NCBI GenBank assembly: GCA_963711675.1
Contig: CAVQFB010000001.1
Location: 1 to 64,000, forward strand
Direction: 5' to 3'
DNA from: CAVQFB01 sp963711675
GTDB taxonomy: Bacteria; Acidobacteriota; Terriglobia; Terriglobales; Acidobacteriaceae
DNA length: 64,000 nt
A program made the translations under genes and the position numbers. Numbering within the stretch: position 1 is the stretch's first letter; every line of letters begins with the position of its first letter. Of the stretch, positions 55,966 to 64,000 are shown one piece after another. The notes beneath the pieces are model-generated. The model worked only from the letters and a program-made list of their open reading frames with translations. It did not search any database and was not told the origin of the DNA.

Positions 55966-57384
55966 CTAGCTCCCACTTACCGGCAGCTCCACCGTCATCC
56001 GCGTCCCCTGGCCCGGCGTGCTGGCCGCGGAAATCGTTCCGCCGTACGCTTCGACCAGCGCCTTCGCGATCGCGAGACCCAGCCCGAAGCCTCCCGTGGA
56101 CCGCGTCCGCGACGGATCACCGCGATAGAACCGGTCAAAAATATGCGGCAGATCTTCTGGAGGAATACCCGCGCCATGATCCTCAAATACGACACGCGCC
56201 GGGCCGCCGTTATTGCGGCTAACGCTGACCTCGACCGCTGCCCCCTCCGGACTGTAGCGCACCGCATTCTCGAGCAGGTTCACCCAGACAAGTTGCAGGT
56301 CCTCGGGATCGGCGCGCAGCATGGCCGGACCCTCGCTCGCCAGATGGATCGTCGCATGACGCGCCAGGGCCAGCCCGCGCAGGCGCTCAATCGCTTCCTC
56401 ACAGGTGCCGGCCACGTCGACGAGCTCGAGGTCGCGCCGCAATGCGCCATGCGCCCACTGCTCGGCGCGCGCCAGCCGCAGCATCCACTGCAGCAGGCGC
56501 TCCAGCCGCTCCAAATCTTCCAGAGACTCTTCCAGGCCGACCCGGTACTCCTCTGAGCTGCGCGGCCTTTGCATCAGCGATTGCAGCGTCGACTTCAGAA
56601 TCGCCACCGGCGTTTTCAGTTCGTGCGCGGCATTCCCCAGAAATTCACGCTGCTGCATGAACGATCCGTGCAGCCGGTCAACCATCGTCGTCATCGCCTG
56701 GGTCAAGGGCCTGAGTTCGGCCACGTCCTGCGCTTCCTGCGGAGGAACAAACTCCCAGTTTTCCGCCGATACCTGTGCGGCATGATCCACCAGATGCTGC
56801 AAGGGCAGAAGTCCTCGCCGGATTCCCCAAAGCGCCAGCACCACCGTGATCGCCAACAGCAGCAGGCTCGCGACCGCGATGAAGATGCCCGCCGCTCGCA
56901 CCTGCTGGTTCACAGCAACCATGGGTGTGGCGTATACGATCTCGAGGGAAGCTGGCAGCGCATCTCCCTCGCGGTCGAGAATGGGCACGTTGTGCAGCGC
57001 CAGCGCACGGTAAGGAACCCCTCCGAGCTTGAAATTCCAGTGCCCCTTCCGGACCTTCGCTTTCTCCCGTATTGCCTCACTCCATCCCGCCGACCGCGCC
57101 AAGAGTTTGCCGTCGTCCGTCGTCACCTCGTACAAGTCGGGGTGCTCTTTGTCCAGTCCCGCTCGCGCCAGATCGGCATCAAAGAAAAGCTTTGGAGGCT
57201 TCTCTTCCGAGTAGCGCACCAGGGCCGCCGTGCTCATCGCCCGTCCTTCAAGGCTGGTATCGAGCGCGCTCACCAGTCTCCGGTGGGTGTAGTACACACC
57301 TGTCACCACCAGGCCCGCCGCAAGCAGCAACTGTGCGATCACCACGGTGGCGATCAGCCGGTTCTTGATGGAATCCCTAGGCAT
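55966..57384 (-). CDS. Membrane sensor histidine kinase (HAMP type)
   Basis: 472 residues. TM1 about 12-32, periplasmic sensor domain, TM2 about 168-190, HAMP, HisKA with phospho-His in GNAAHELKTPVAIL, and HATPase boxes NLLENAVRYSPEG, EDHGAGIPPEDLP and GFGLGLAIAKALVE. It overlaps the regulator gene upstream by 8 bases. Together they probably control the efflux operon just downstream. Confidence 0.92.
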   Translation of the reverse strand: MPRDSIKNRLIATVVIAQLLLAAGLVVTGVYYTHRRLVSALDTSLEGRAMSTAALVRYSEEKPPKLFFDADLARAGLDKEHPDLYEVTTDDGKLLARSAGWSEAIREKAKVRKGHWNFKLGGVPYRALALHNVPILDREGDALPASLEIVYATPMVAVNQQVRAAGIFIAVASLLLLAITVVLALWGIRRGLLPLQHLVDHAAQVSAENWEFVPPQEAQDVAELRPLTQAMTTMVDRLHGSFMQQREFLGNAAHELKTPVAILKSTLQSLMQRPRSSEEYRVGLEESLEDLERLERLLQWMLRLARAEQWAHGALRRDLELVDVAGTCEEAIERLRGLALARHATIHLASEGPAMLRADPEDLQLVWVNLLENAVRYSPEGAAVEVSVSRNNGGPARVVFEDHGAGIPPEDLPHIFDRFYRGDPSRTRSTGGFGLGLAIAKALVEAYGGTISAASTPGQGTRMTVELPVSGS

Positions 57385-58057
57385 CCTGGTCCTGCAAAAT
57401 GTACCCCTGTCCGCGCACCGTGTGAATCAATTGGCGCGATGAACCATTGTCCAGCTTCCTGCGCAGCCCTGAAATGTAGACCTCGATCACGTTGCTGAAT
57501 TTTTCCCAGTTGTAGTCGTAGAGATGTTCCAGCAGTTCCGTCTTCGAAACGATCGCTCCCGGCCGGTGCGCCAGATACTCGAGAACGCGATACTCCATCG
57601 CCGTGAGTGTGACTGCCCGCTCCCCGCGCCGGACGCTGTGATCGAGCGTGTTGATCTCCAGGTCCCCAACCTTGAATCGCGGCGCCGACTTGCCCTTGCC
57701 GCGCCGTACCAGCGCCTTGCTTCGCGCCAGCAGTTCACCCAGATCGAATGGCTTGGTCAGGTAATCATCCGCCCCGGCATTCAGCAGTTTCACCACCGAC
57801 TCTTTTTCATCGCGGGCGGTAAGCACAAGGACCGGCGTATCGCGCCCGGCCTGCCGGATACGGTTCAGCAGCTGCAGTCCATCCACGCGTGGCAGCATGA
57901 GGTCGAGGATTAATAGATCGTAGGGATTCGATTCCGCCATGAACAGGCCTTCTTCCCCGTCGAGCGCCACATCGACCGCATAGCTCGCGCTCTCCCGCAG
58001 GCTGCGTGCGATGTTCTCTGCCAGACGGCGCTCGTCTTCGACGATCAATACTCGCAA
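57377..58057 (-). CDS. OmpR-family response regulator
   Basis: 226 residues from TTG 58057 (read LRVLIVEDERRL); an AGGTGA ribosome site lies 4 bases upstream, so the longer ORF start at 58138 is rejected. Receiver: acidic pair VEDE, Asp in LLILDLMLPRVDG, Lys in YLTKPFDLGEL. The winged helix has SKTELLEHLYDYNWEKFSNVIEVYI-type pattern in part (VIEVYISGLRRKLD). Cognate to the kinase that overlaps its end. Confidence 0.92.
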   Translation of the reverse strand: MRVLIVEDERRLAENIARSLRESASYAVDVALDGEEGLFMAESNPYDLLILDLMLPRVDGLQLLNRIRQAGRDTPVLVLTARDEKESVVKLLNAGADDYLTKPFDLGELLARSKALVRRGKGKSAPRFKVGDLEINTLDHSVRRGERAVTLTAMEYRVLEYLAHRPGAIVSKTELLEHLYDYNWEKFSNVIEVYISGLRRKLDNGSSRQLIHTVRGQGYILQDQDA

Positions 58058-58394
58058 CCCATCACCTCGCCGGGATTTCGGCAGATGTCGGTGGAGCGAC
58101 TCCATTCCTCCACTCGTTTTCTCCCTCACCCTATACAAAAGAAGCTTAACGCGCCCTTAAACACAAAGAAACAAGTAGAGAATTTTCCCAGATTCTTAGA
58201 CGTTTCTCACATTCTCGCCCGTTTCAGAACCGGATGTCCCGTTCGTGTCCGCGTAGCGGCGCACGGATTGTCCCCACCCTCCGCTAATCGCAAGATTCTT
58301 CGGTGCGTTTTTAAGGGCGAAGCTTTGGCGAACCGCTTGCATCTGGATTTGTCGCGATTGCGAGTTCAGAAAAAATCGAATCGCCGAGGCACTC

Positions 58395-58634
58395 ATGATC
58401 AATATCGAAGAAGTGAAGGTTACTCCCCGAGACGAGCAGGTTCTCAAACTCCTGGTTCAAGGCTGCAGCAACAAGGAAATCGCCGATCAACTCAACATCA
58501 GCCCACGCACGGTGAAGCAGCATCTGCGCACGTTATTCCTGCGGGCCGGAATCCGCGATGGACGCAAACGGGTGAAATTGGCCACGGCCGTCTTCGTGAA
58601 GGAGCAAGTCACATGCAACCATGCCATCAGCTAA
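58395..58634 (+). CDS. Small LuxR/NarL-type HTH protein A2
   Basis: 79 residues, only a GerE-type HTH: TPRDEQVLKLLVQGCSNKEIADQL, SPRTVKQHLRTLFLRAGI, RKRVKLATAVF. Paralogue of A1 at 45877 (shared RxEQ/DEQ, LLxQGC, RTVKxH, RVKLAT). It ends 22 bases inside B2. It is divergent from the OmpR-type regulator; the 58139-58394 gap should contain its promoter. Confidence 0.85.
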   Translation: MINIEEVKVTPRDEQVLKLLVQGCSNKEIADQLNISPRTVKQHLRTLFLRAGIRDGRKRVKLATAVFVKEQVTCNHAIS

Positions 58635-58840
58635 CCGCAAAGGAAACGCAGGTCGCCACGCTGGTGTGGGAAGGCCTCACCAACCGCGAAATCGCCAGGC
58701 AGGTAGGCACCACCGAGCAGGTGATAAAGAACTACCTGCGCACCACCTTCGACAAACTTGGCGTCTGGAGCCGTCTCGAGTTAGCGATGTATATCGCTAA
58801 CCACGGCGGAGCGAGTTGGACCACCGAGATCGGTGCGTAG
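58613..58840 (+). CDS. Small LuxR/NarL-type HTH protein B2
   Basis: 75 residues: LTAKETQVATLVWEGLTNREIARQV, TTEQVIKNYLRTTFDKLGVWSRLELAMY. Start ATG 58613 with GGAG 9 bases upstream. Same order, same overlap style and same relative register to its A partner as B1. Confidence 0.85.
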   Translation: MQPCHQLTAKETQVATLVWEGLTNREIARQVGTTEQVIKNYLRTTFDKLGVWSRLELAMYIANHGGASWTTEIGA

Positions 58841-59516
58841 TCTAGCTTCCGAGAGGAAGCGCGCGGAAGTGGATTCTGATTGACTGTTGGGCGGGCGCGC
58901 TCGCCCGCACAAAGTTGCGATCTTGAGCGACGAGTCTCGCAAGCACGGCGCAAGAATTTTGCACAGGCTGCTTGCGCCGTGGGTTGCGCGGGCACGTCTG
59001 GGGTCGGTGAAACCTCCGCGAATTTGTGTGGGAGTCTCGCGCGGATTGGCCGGAACTCCGACTCATGATGAGATCCGCTAAGGGTGGCGACGCGGGTGCC
59101 GCTGTATGCGTGCAGATATCAGGCTCCAATCGGTTCCCGCCGTGTTTTCCACATGGCGCTGCCACCCGCGGTTGAACCGCTTTTCACGGGGGAGTCCGTA
59201 GCCGTAACGGTCGCAGCCTCTTGCAAGGGCCTGCTTGCTCCTCTCCGGACAGTGCCACATTTCGGTGCACGCAGCTGTGCAAACTCTGCATTCGCATGAT
59301 TCGCACGCGTCACCACTCGGCCGACACCAACTAACTGTCACCACTCTTTGTGATCCAGCAGGAATCCTGCGCGAATCTGTACCACGGCCTCATGATGTGA
59401 AGGAGCTTGCATTGTTAGCAAACTAGCCATCTACTATTGCGCGTGGTTGTTGAGTAGACTGTCGGACGCTGGTTGTCACAGCTCTGCAACAAAAACCAAC
59501 CCAGAGCGTCTCAACT
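58841..59516. other. 676-base intergenic region with one hairpin
   Basis: No credible ORF on either strand. At 58891-58908 is a hairpin GCGGGCG-CGCT-CGCCCGC, 50 bases after B2, a possible terminator resembling that at 23073. The remainder shows no repeat or RNA I can recognise. Confidence 0.45.
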
Positions 59517-59972
59517 ATGCCCCTTCAGAAAAACAGAAAGACGATTCTGGTTGTCGACGATTCTGCCGAAATGCTCCGCTATTTCCGGACGCTGCTGGAA
59601 TTGGACGCCTACCAAGTGGAAACGGCGAACAACGGCATCGACGCGCTTCGCACTCTCCGTGAGGGACTCGATCCCAATGTCGTAATTCTCGACTGGCAGA
59701 TGCCTCGCTTGAGCGGGCTGAGCACGTTGAAGCGGCTGCGCAAACTTCGCCCCGAGCTCAAGGTAATCATCTGTTCTGGCAGGGTGGATTTCCGGATGCA
59801 GGAACAGGTTTTTCCATTTCAGGTTGAGGCATGTCTCGCGAAACCCGTCGATCACCTTTATCTGAGTGCCGCTCTTGACCGCTGTTTCTATCCCAGTCCA
59901 AGAACCAAACTCGCGCCTCGGCAGCCGGTTATTCTTCACTTCCCCGTCTCCCGGGGACCTGCGGGCGCTTGA
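59517..59972 (+). CDS. Stand-alone receiver-domain protein
   Basis: 151 residues. TILVVDDSAEMLRYFRTLLE, phospho-acceptor Asp in VVILDWQMPRLSG, Thr/Ser switch near VIICSGRVD, and Lys in ACLAKPVDHL. The last 30 residues are a short non-domain tail. Its start resembles the receiver of the sigma-54 regulator (DDEPGMLRYIRTLLE). No output domain or kinase is adjacent. Confidence 0.85.
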   Translation: MPLQKNRKTILVVDDSAEMLRYFRTLLELDAYQVETANNGIDALRTLREGLDPNVVILDWQMPRLSGLSTLKRLRKLRPELKVIICSGRVDFRMQEQVFPFQVEACLAKPVDHLYLSAALDRCFYPSPRTKLAPRQPVILHFPVSRGPAGA

Positions 59973-60213
59973 TCTCTTGTCTTCTTTTCTGAACGAGTTA
60001 CCTCGTTACCCGCTCCGTCAAATTTCTGCAAAAGGTTGCATTTGAACCTGTTTTGGATGCCCTGAACTTGCCCAAACCCCGCTTCCAGCAAGCACTTACA
60101 GGCCTCTGCAGTGCGGCAGACCAATTGCATCATCCCCGGTGTTGTCCCAGGGCGTCCTGCCAAATCCCCTTTGGTAACCGGCGGCGTTCGTCACCCAAGC
60201 TACCGAGGTAGGC

Positions 60214-60624
60214 ATGGCATACAAGGAAATCTTCTGGATGGCGTGTGACTCGACCGAGCAACTGAGGGCCGAGTACGGGCCCTTCCACACGCGCAACGAA
60301 GCCGAGATCGAGGCCAAGAAACTGGGCTTCCACTTCCTGCTTCGCTACGAGCACATCATCGGCGAGAAGGAAGAAATTCAGGATGTGCGCTGCATCTTCA
60401 TCGAACTTCCCAGCGCAAATGAATCTCCCGCTAAGCCCGCCACCAACTTGCACACCCGCTGCGCTACCTGCGGCGAGTCGGCCACTCACTCCGAAGCGTT
60501 CCGCGCCGAAGTGTGGGCCGACATCCACGAGTTCGAGCATTCCCGGCATCGAGTGCGGCTGTTCGAGCACACCCGTGGCGAAGGTCTCAAAGAGATCGAA
60601 AACTGGCGCGAGGTCGCCGAGTAG
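60214..60624 (+). CDS. Hypothetical protein with CxxC motif
   Basis: 136 residues, soluble. EIFWMACDSTEQLRAEYGPF opens a small alpha/beta unit; the C-terminal part has RCATCGES and a His/Glu-rich segment (HEFEHSRHRVRLFEH). I do not recognise the family. The 240 bases upstream have no gene. Confidence 0.55.
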   Translation: MAYKEIFWMACDSTEQLRAEYGPFHTRNEAEIEAKKLGFHFLLRYEHIIGEKEEIQDVRCIFIELPSANESPAKPATNLHTRCATCGESATHSEAFRAEVWADIHEFEHSRHRVRLFEHTRGEGLKEIENWREVAE

Positions 60625-60756
60625 ACTCCTGCCGCTCACTCACCTGACTGTTCTCTTAACCATTGCCCGCCGGATTTGCTAATCTAGTGCGGTTGCGTAA
60701 TCGCGCCCTGCGCTCCGCGGCCGACTCTCGCGTACAATGCAAAGTTCGGAACTCCT

Positions 60757-61221
60757 ATGCTGCTGATCATCTACTCTGTGCTTGCGCTAATTCCTCTGCT
60801 GGGCATCGTGTGGATTCTGGCGCAAGCCTCGATCACCACGGTGGACGGCTTGTTCATGTCGCTGATCTGCATCTCGATCTCCGGCATTCTGGCGGCGAAC
60901 GCATGGTTCGAGTACCGCAAGTACGGTCTGACACCCGCTCGCTACCGGTCCCGGCCTAAAGCGCTACGCTCGTCGCAGGCGAGCCTGGCCGCCGTGGGAG
61001 CGCTTATTGAGCAGGGAAGAGTTGAGGATGTTGTCTTCTTCGAATCGCATATCGGTCAGCCGAACAAGTCTCTGGTCACCCTTTCCGATGGCGGTGGAGC
61101 GCCGCGTATGCTGGTTCTTGAGGGAGATGTGCGCAATGCGCTGCCCGTCGGTAAGAAGGTGGAATTTGCTTCTCGTGAAGACGGCGGTAGAAAGATCCTG
61201 TTGAATGTGATTTACGACTGA
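60757..61221 (+). CDS. Hypothetical membrane protein
   Basis: 154 residues: two membrane helices (about 2-22 and 31-50) and a soluble C-terminal beta-rich part (LVTLSDGGGAPRMLVLEGD). ATG 60757 is the likely start. Family unknown. Followed by a two-hairpin repeat. Confidence 0.6.
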   Translation: MLLIIYSVLALIPLLGIVWILAQASITTVDGLFMSLICISISGILAANAWFEYRKYGLTPARYRSRPKALRSSQASLAAVGALIEQGRVEDVVFFESHIGQPNKSLVTLSDGGGAPRMLVLEGDVRNALPVGKKVEFASREDGGRKILLNVIYD

Positions 61222-61287
61222 GCCCCGCTCACCGGCCTTCTACAAACCTACAGATACCCGCATCCTGGTGAAATGTACGGATCGCCA

Positions 61288-61352
61288 TGGGAGAGCGGCC
61301 TTTCAGGGCCGCGTAAGGCTACAAATGTCAGAGGGCTTTAACCCCGGTGATA
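61288..61352 (+). repeat. Two-hairpin intergenic repeat, copy 3
   Basis: TGGGAG leader, hairpin 1 GCGGCC-TTTCAG-GGCCGC, about 20-base spacer, then AGGGCTTTAACCCCGGTGA. It fills the gap downstream of two convergent genes. Confidence 0.65.
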
Positions 61353-61421
61353 ACTCTTCGTCTGGCGTTCTTGTTCTGACATTTGTTGGGCATTGCTAGA
61401 GAGAAGCTTCCCGAACCAAAA

Positions 61422-62186
61422 TCATGCCTGCGTTGTCTGAGGAGACAATTTCGCCGCCGCTGCCTTATCTAACATCCACACGAATTTCCCACCCGCCGGC
61501 GCGATCAGCTTGGAAGGGAATTGATCTCCGGCGCCGCTGCCCTCGAGTACTTCGTACAAGACTTCCGCTTTGTCAGCGCCGGCAGCGAGAAACGTCACGT
61601 TGGCGGCGTTGTTCAGCACCGGCAAAGTCATGGTGAGGCGATAGGTGTTGAACTTCGGCACCCAGTTCGCCACCACCAGACGCGCCTTTTCGTTCAACGC
61701 CGCCGTGCCCGGAAATAGCGACGTGGTGTGTCCGTCGGGGCCCATGCCAAGGTGGATCAGGTCAAACCGTGGGAACTCGCCCGGCTTCAGCGCAAAGAAT
61801 CGCCGCAGGTCCTGTTCATACTGTTCCGCAGCACGCGCGGCATCAGCTTCCTCGGCGTGCATGCGAAACACATTCTCGGGAGGCGCCGGTATCTTCGAAA
61901 GCAGCGTCTCGCGAGCCATGCGATAGTTGCTCTCAGGATCATCCGGCGGCACGTGCCGCTCATCACCCCAGAAAAAGAATGTCTTTTTCCACGGCACCTC
62001 AGACTGATATCGAGCCGCGAGTAACGAGAACAGACTTCTCGGGGTAGATCCCCCGGAGAGCGCCACGGTAAACCGCCCATGCTCGCGCACTGCCTCCGTC
62101 GCCAGACCGGCGAACTGGTCAGCCGCCGCCTCGAACAAGTCCTGCGGCGTTGCAAATATCCGGATTTCGCGGGCTGAGCTCATCAC
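61422..62186 (-). CDS. pgl: 6-phosphogluconolactonase
   Basis: 254 residues of the NagB/SOL type. TVALSGGSTPRSLFSLL, FFWGDERHVPPDDPESNY and LIHLGMGPDGHTTSLFPG are diagnostic. It hydrolyses 6-phosphogluconolactone after G6PD. It follows glk by 3 bases. Confidence 0.93.
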   Translation of the reverse strand: MMSSAREIRIFATPQDLFEAAADQFAGLATEAVREHGRFTVALSGGSTPRSLFSLLAARYQSEVPWKKTFFFWGDERHVPPDDPESNYRMARETLLSKIPAPPENVFRMHAEEADAARAAEQYEQDLRRFFALKPGEFPRFDLIHLGMGPDGHTTSLFPGTAALNEKARLVVANWVPKFNTYRLTMTLPVLNNAANVTFLAAGADKAEVLYEVLEGSGAGDQFPSKLIAPAGGKFVWMLDKAAAAKLSPQTTQA

Positions 62187-62189
62187 GAC

Positions 62190-63183
62190 CTACTGCGGCG
62201 TCGGAGTCATCTTGACCGCGGCCCACAAGGCTGCACCCAAGAGCGCGGCCTTATCGTTGGTGATAACCTTAACGGGAATGGATTCGAGCAGGGCCTGCAT
62301 ACGTCCCTTGCTGACGAAAGCTTGCATGAAAAGCGGTCCCGCCAGCTTGGAAAGAATTTTCGGCGCGATCCCACCACCCAGGAAAATGCCCCCGAGCGTG
62401 AGAATCTTGAGTGCGAGATTCCCGGCCTCCGCGCCATAAATGGAAACCCACAGGTCGAGTGACTGCTCTGCCAGCGCGGCCTTGCCTCCCATCGCTGCTC
62501 GAGAGATCGCCGCCGCCTTGTCTCCGTGGATCATCTCGTCCGCCAGCCATTGCGGTTCTTCGCCCCGGCGCGTGTCCCGCAGGAACTGATACACATTGAC
62601 CAGCCCCGGCCCCGAAACGATTCGTTCATAGCTTACGTGTCCGAAGCGCGCGTGCAGATATCGAAAGAGATCAATCTCCAGTTCGTTGCGCGGAGAAAAA
62701 TCCGAATGCCCGCCTTCGCAGGCAAACACGTGATGCCGCTGGCCATCCCAGAAGAGCCCCGCTTCGCCGAGTCCGGTTCCGGCGGCAATCACCGCCTGAT
62801 TGCCCACGATCGCGCTCTTGACGCGATTCAGGCTCACCATGTCAGTCTCAGCCAGCGCACCGATTCCCCATGCGTTCGCTTCGAGATCGTTGATCAGGTA
62901 CACCGAATCTAGCTTAAGTTCGCTTGCCAGGCGTGAGGCATCCACGGTCCACGGCAGGTTGGAAGCCTCGACGCGGCCGTTGCGGACCGGCCCTGCGATC
63001 CCGAAACAGGCGATGTCCGGGTGGACGCCCTGTGACGCGACGAACTTGGCAACGATTTCGTCCAGGCCCCGGTGCTCGCTTGCTGGGGTACACCGCCTCC
63101 GAAAGGAGTTTCGGTTGCTTGCCCTGCATTTGGAAATAAGCGAGTCGCGCATTGGTGCCGCCAATATCGCCGGCCAGAATCAT
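62190..63183 (-). CDS. glk: Glucokinase (one or two frameshifts)
   Basis: About 331 codons. Start ATG 63183 reads MILAGDIGGTNARLAYF. The frame slips near 63080 (a TTGCTGGGGT stretch) and continues GLDEIVAKFVASQG, CFGIAGPV, LINDLEANAWG, VIAAGTGLGEAGL and GGIFLGGGIAPKIL. ATP-dependent group, Glk type. Its ATG overlaps the zwf stop, so zwf, glk and pgl form one operon. Confidence 0.9.
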
Positions 63184-64000
63184 TTCTCGAAATTCCTCCA
63201 GCGGCGGCCGTCGCGCTCCAGCAACTCGTCGGCTTCCTTCGGGCCCCAGGTTCCGGCGGCGTAGTTGGGGAAATTGCGTGGTGGCAGAGCTTTCCATACA
63301 TCGAGCAGCGGGCTCACGATGCTCCACCCGGCCTCGACCATGTCGGCCCTCTGGAACAGCGTGGGATCGCCGATCATGCAATCGTGCAGCAAGCGCTCGT
63401 AACCCGTGCTCGGCTGCTGCCCGAAGTAATCTTCATACTCGAAGTTCATATCGACGCCGCCCAGCCTCATGATCGGCCCCGGCACCTTGGCGGCGAAACG
63501 TAAGGATATGCCTTCCTCCGGCTGTATGTGCAGCACCAACTGGTTGGGCATCAGATTTTCTACCGGCGTATCCCGGAAAAGAACAAACGGCGCGCGCCGG
63601 AATTGGATGACGATATGCGTATTCCGGGCGGGCAGTCGCTTGCCCGTGCGAAGATAGAAAGGAACGTCCGCCCAGCGCCAGTTATCGATCAGCAACTTCA
63701 TGGCGACGAAAGTTTCGGTGCGCGAGTCGGTAGGCACACCGTCCTCCGTCCGATATCCCGGTACGCGTTGGCCGTCGACCACGCCTTCTCCGTACTGACC
63801 GCGGACTGTGCGCCGCAACACTTCCTCGGCGCTCAGCGGCTGAATGGCATGCAGGATTTTTGCTTGCTCGTCTCGCACCGCGTCTGCCTGAAATGAAATC
63901 GGTGGCTCCATCGAGGTCAAGGTGATCAGCTGCATGATGTGGTTCGGCACCATGTCGCGCAAAGTGCCTGCCTGATCGTAGTATCCCCCGCGCTTCTCCA
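63180..64000 (-). CDS. zwf: Glucose-6-phosphate 1-dehydrogenase (3' part, cut by window edge)
   Basis: The C-terminal about 270 residues are visible: RDMVPNHIMQLITLTSMEPP, GQYGEGVVDGQRVPGYRTE, TETFVAMKLLIDNWRWADVPFYLRTGKRL, VLHIQPEEGISLRF and FQRADMVEAGWSIV are G6PD blocks. The coenzyme-binding N-terminus lies beyond the right edge. First step of the oxidative pentose phosphate route. Confidence 0.95.
   Translation of the reverse strand, partial: EKRGGYYDQAGTLRDMVPNHIMQLITLTSMEPPISFQADAVRDEQAKILHAIQPLSAEEVLRRTVRGQYGEGVVDGQRVPGYRTEDGVPTDSRTETFVAMKLLIDNWRWADVPFYLRTGKRLPARNTHIVIQFRRAPFVLFRDTPVENLMPNQLVLHIQPEEGISLRFAAKVPGPIMRLGGVDMNFEYEDYFGQQPSTGYERLLHDCMIGDPTLFQRADMVEAGWSIVSPLLDVWKALPPRNFPNYAAGTWGPKEADELLERDGRRWRNFEK

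Noticed and set aside
58842..59165. 107-codon minus-strand ORF downstream of the second LuxR pair
   Set aside because: Arg/Pro/Ser-rich frame with no start context and no recognisable pattern; likely chance.

Overview
The window looks like a chromosomal piece of an acidobacterium (Terriglobia, Koribacter-like), probably from a metagenome or long-read assembly. This is inferred from a VWFA-related protein of acidobacterial type, an SBBP-repeat/DUF11 surface protein, two PilZ proteins next to sigma-54 regulators, a class D-type sortase with an LPKTA substrate, GC-rich coding sequence, and dispersed intergenic repeats of a kind I associate with this phylum. No rRNA, CRISPR array or complete transposon is visible.

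Layout. 0-2.3 kb: LPKTA surface protein, VWA protein and sortase. 2.3-3.2 kb: integration scar made of a tRNA-Glu 3' half and an integrase C-terminus. 3.3-5.3 kb: phosphatase-superfamily protein, GGDEF remnant and MOSC protein. 5.4-11.4 kb: fatty-acid beta-oxidation operon in fadN-fadA-fadE order with a small membrane protein inserted. 11.5-16.4 kb: secreted protein, Nudix hydrolase, patatin, PLP decarboxylase and methyltransferase. 16.4-18.5 kb: proBA. 18.6-24.7 kb: M28 peptidase, membrane protein, MarC and ThiC. 25-28.7 kb: ccmE and ccmABCD for cytochrome c maturation. 28.7-40.5 kb: PilZ proteins, SBBP surface protein, sigma-54 two-component system, second sigma-54 activator, and Wzz / ExeA-type ATPase / BY-kinase (exopolysaccharide control). 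40.5-44 kb: sulfate activation (Sat-CysC fusion, TauE, CysQ-like). 44.4-45.1 kb: Sfp-type transferase. 45.9-46.4 kb and 58.4-58.8 kb: two copies of an overlapping pair of tiny LuxR-type HTH genes. 46.6-49.8 kb: two zinc-ribbon membrane proteins. 49.9-58.1 kb: RND/MFP/TolC efflux genes preceded by a histidine kinase and OmpR-type regulator. 59.5-61.2 kb: stand-alone receiver and two unknown proteins. 61.4-64 kb: zwf-glk-pgl, the entry to the oxidative pentose phosphate or Entner-Doudoroff route.

Sequence quality. Many clearly recognisable genes are broken by +1/-1 shifts, yet their conserved motifs continue in the next frame. The shifts are clustered (0.3-1.4, 4.8-11.3, 14-18.1, 41.5-43.9, 50-52.3 and near 63.1 kb). 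About 23 kb from 18.6 to 41.4 kb and about 9 kb from 53 to 62 kb have none. I treat them as consensus errors, not gene decay, and give each gene its full span.

The least explained signals are the duplicated mini-LuxR gene pair, two dispersed non-coding repeat families (one supplies the stop codons of flanking genes; the other has two hairpins with covarying stems), and the paired zinc-ribbon membrane proteins.
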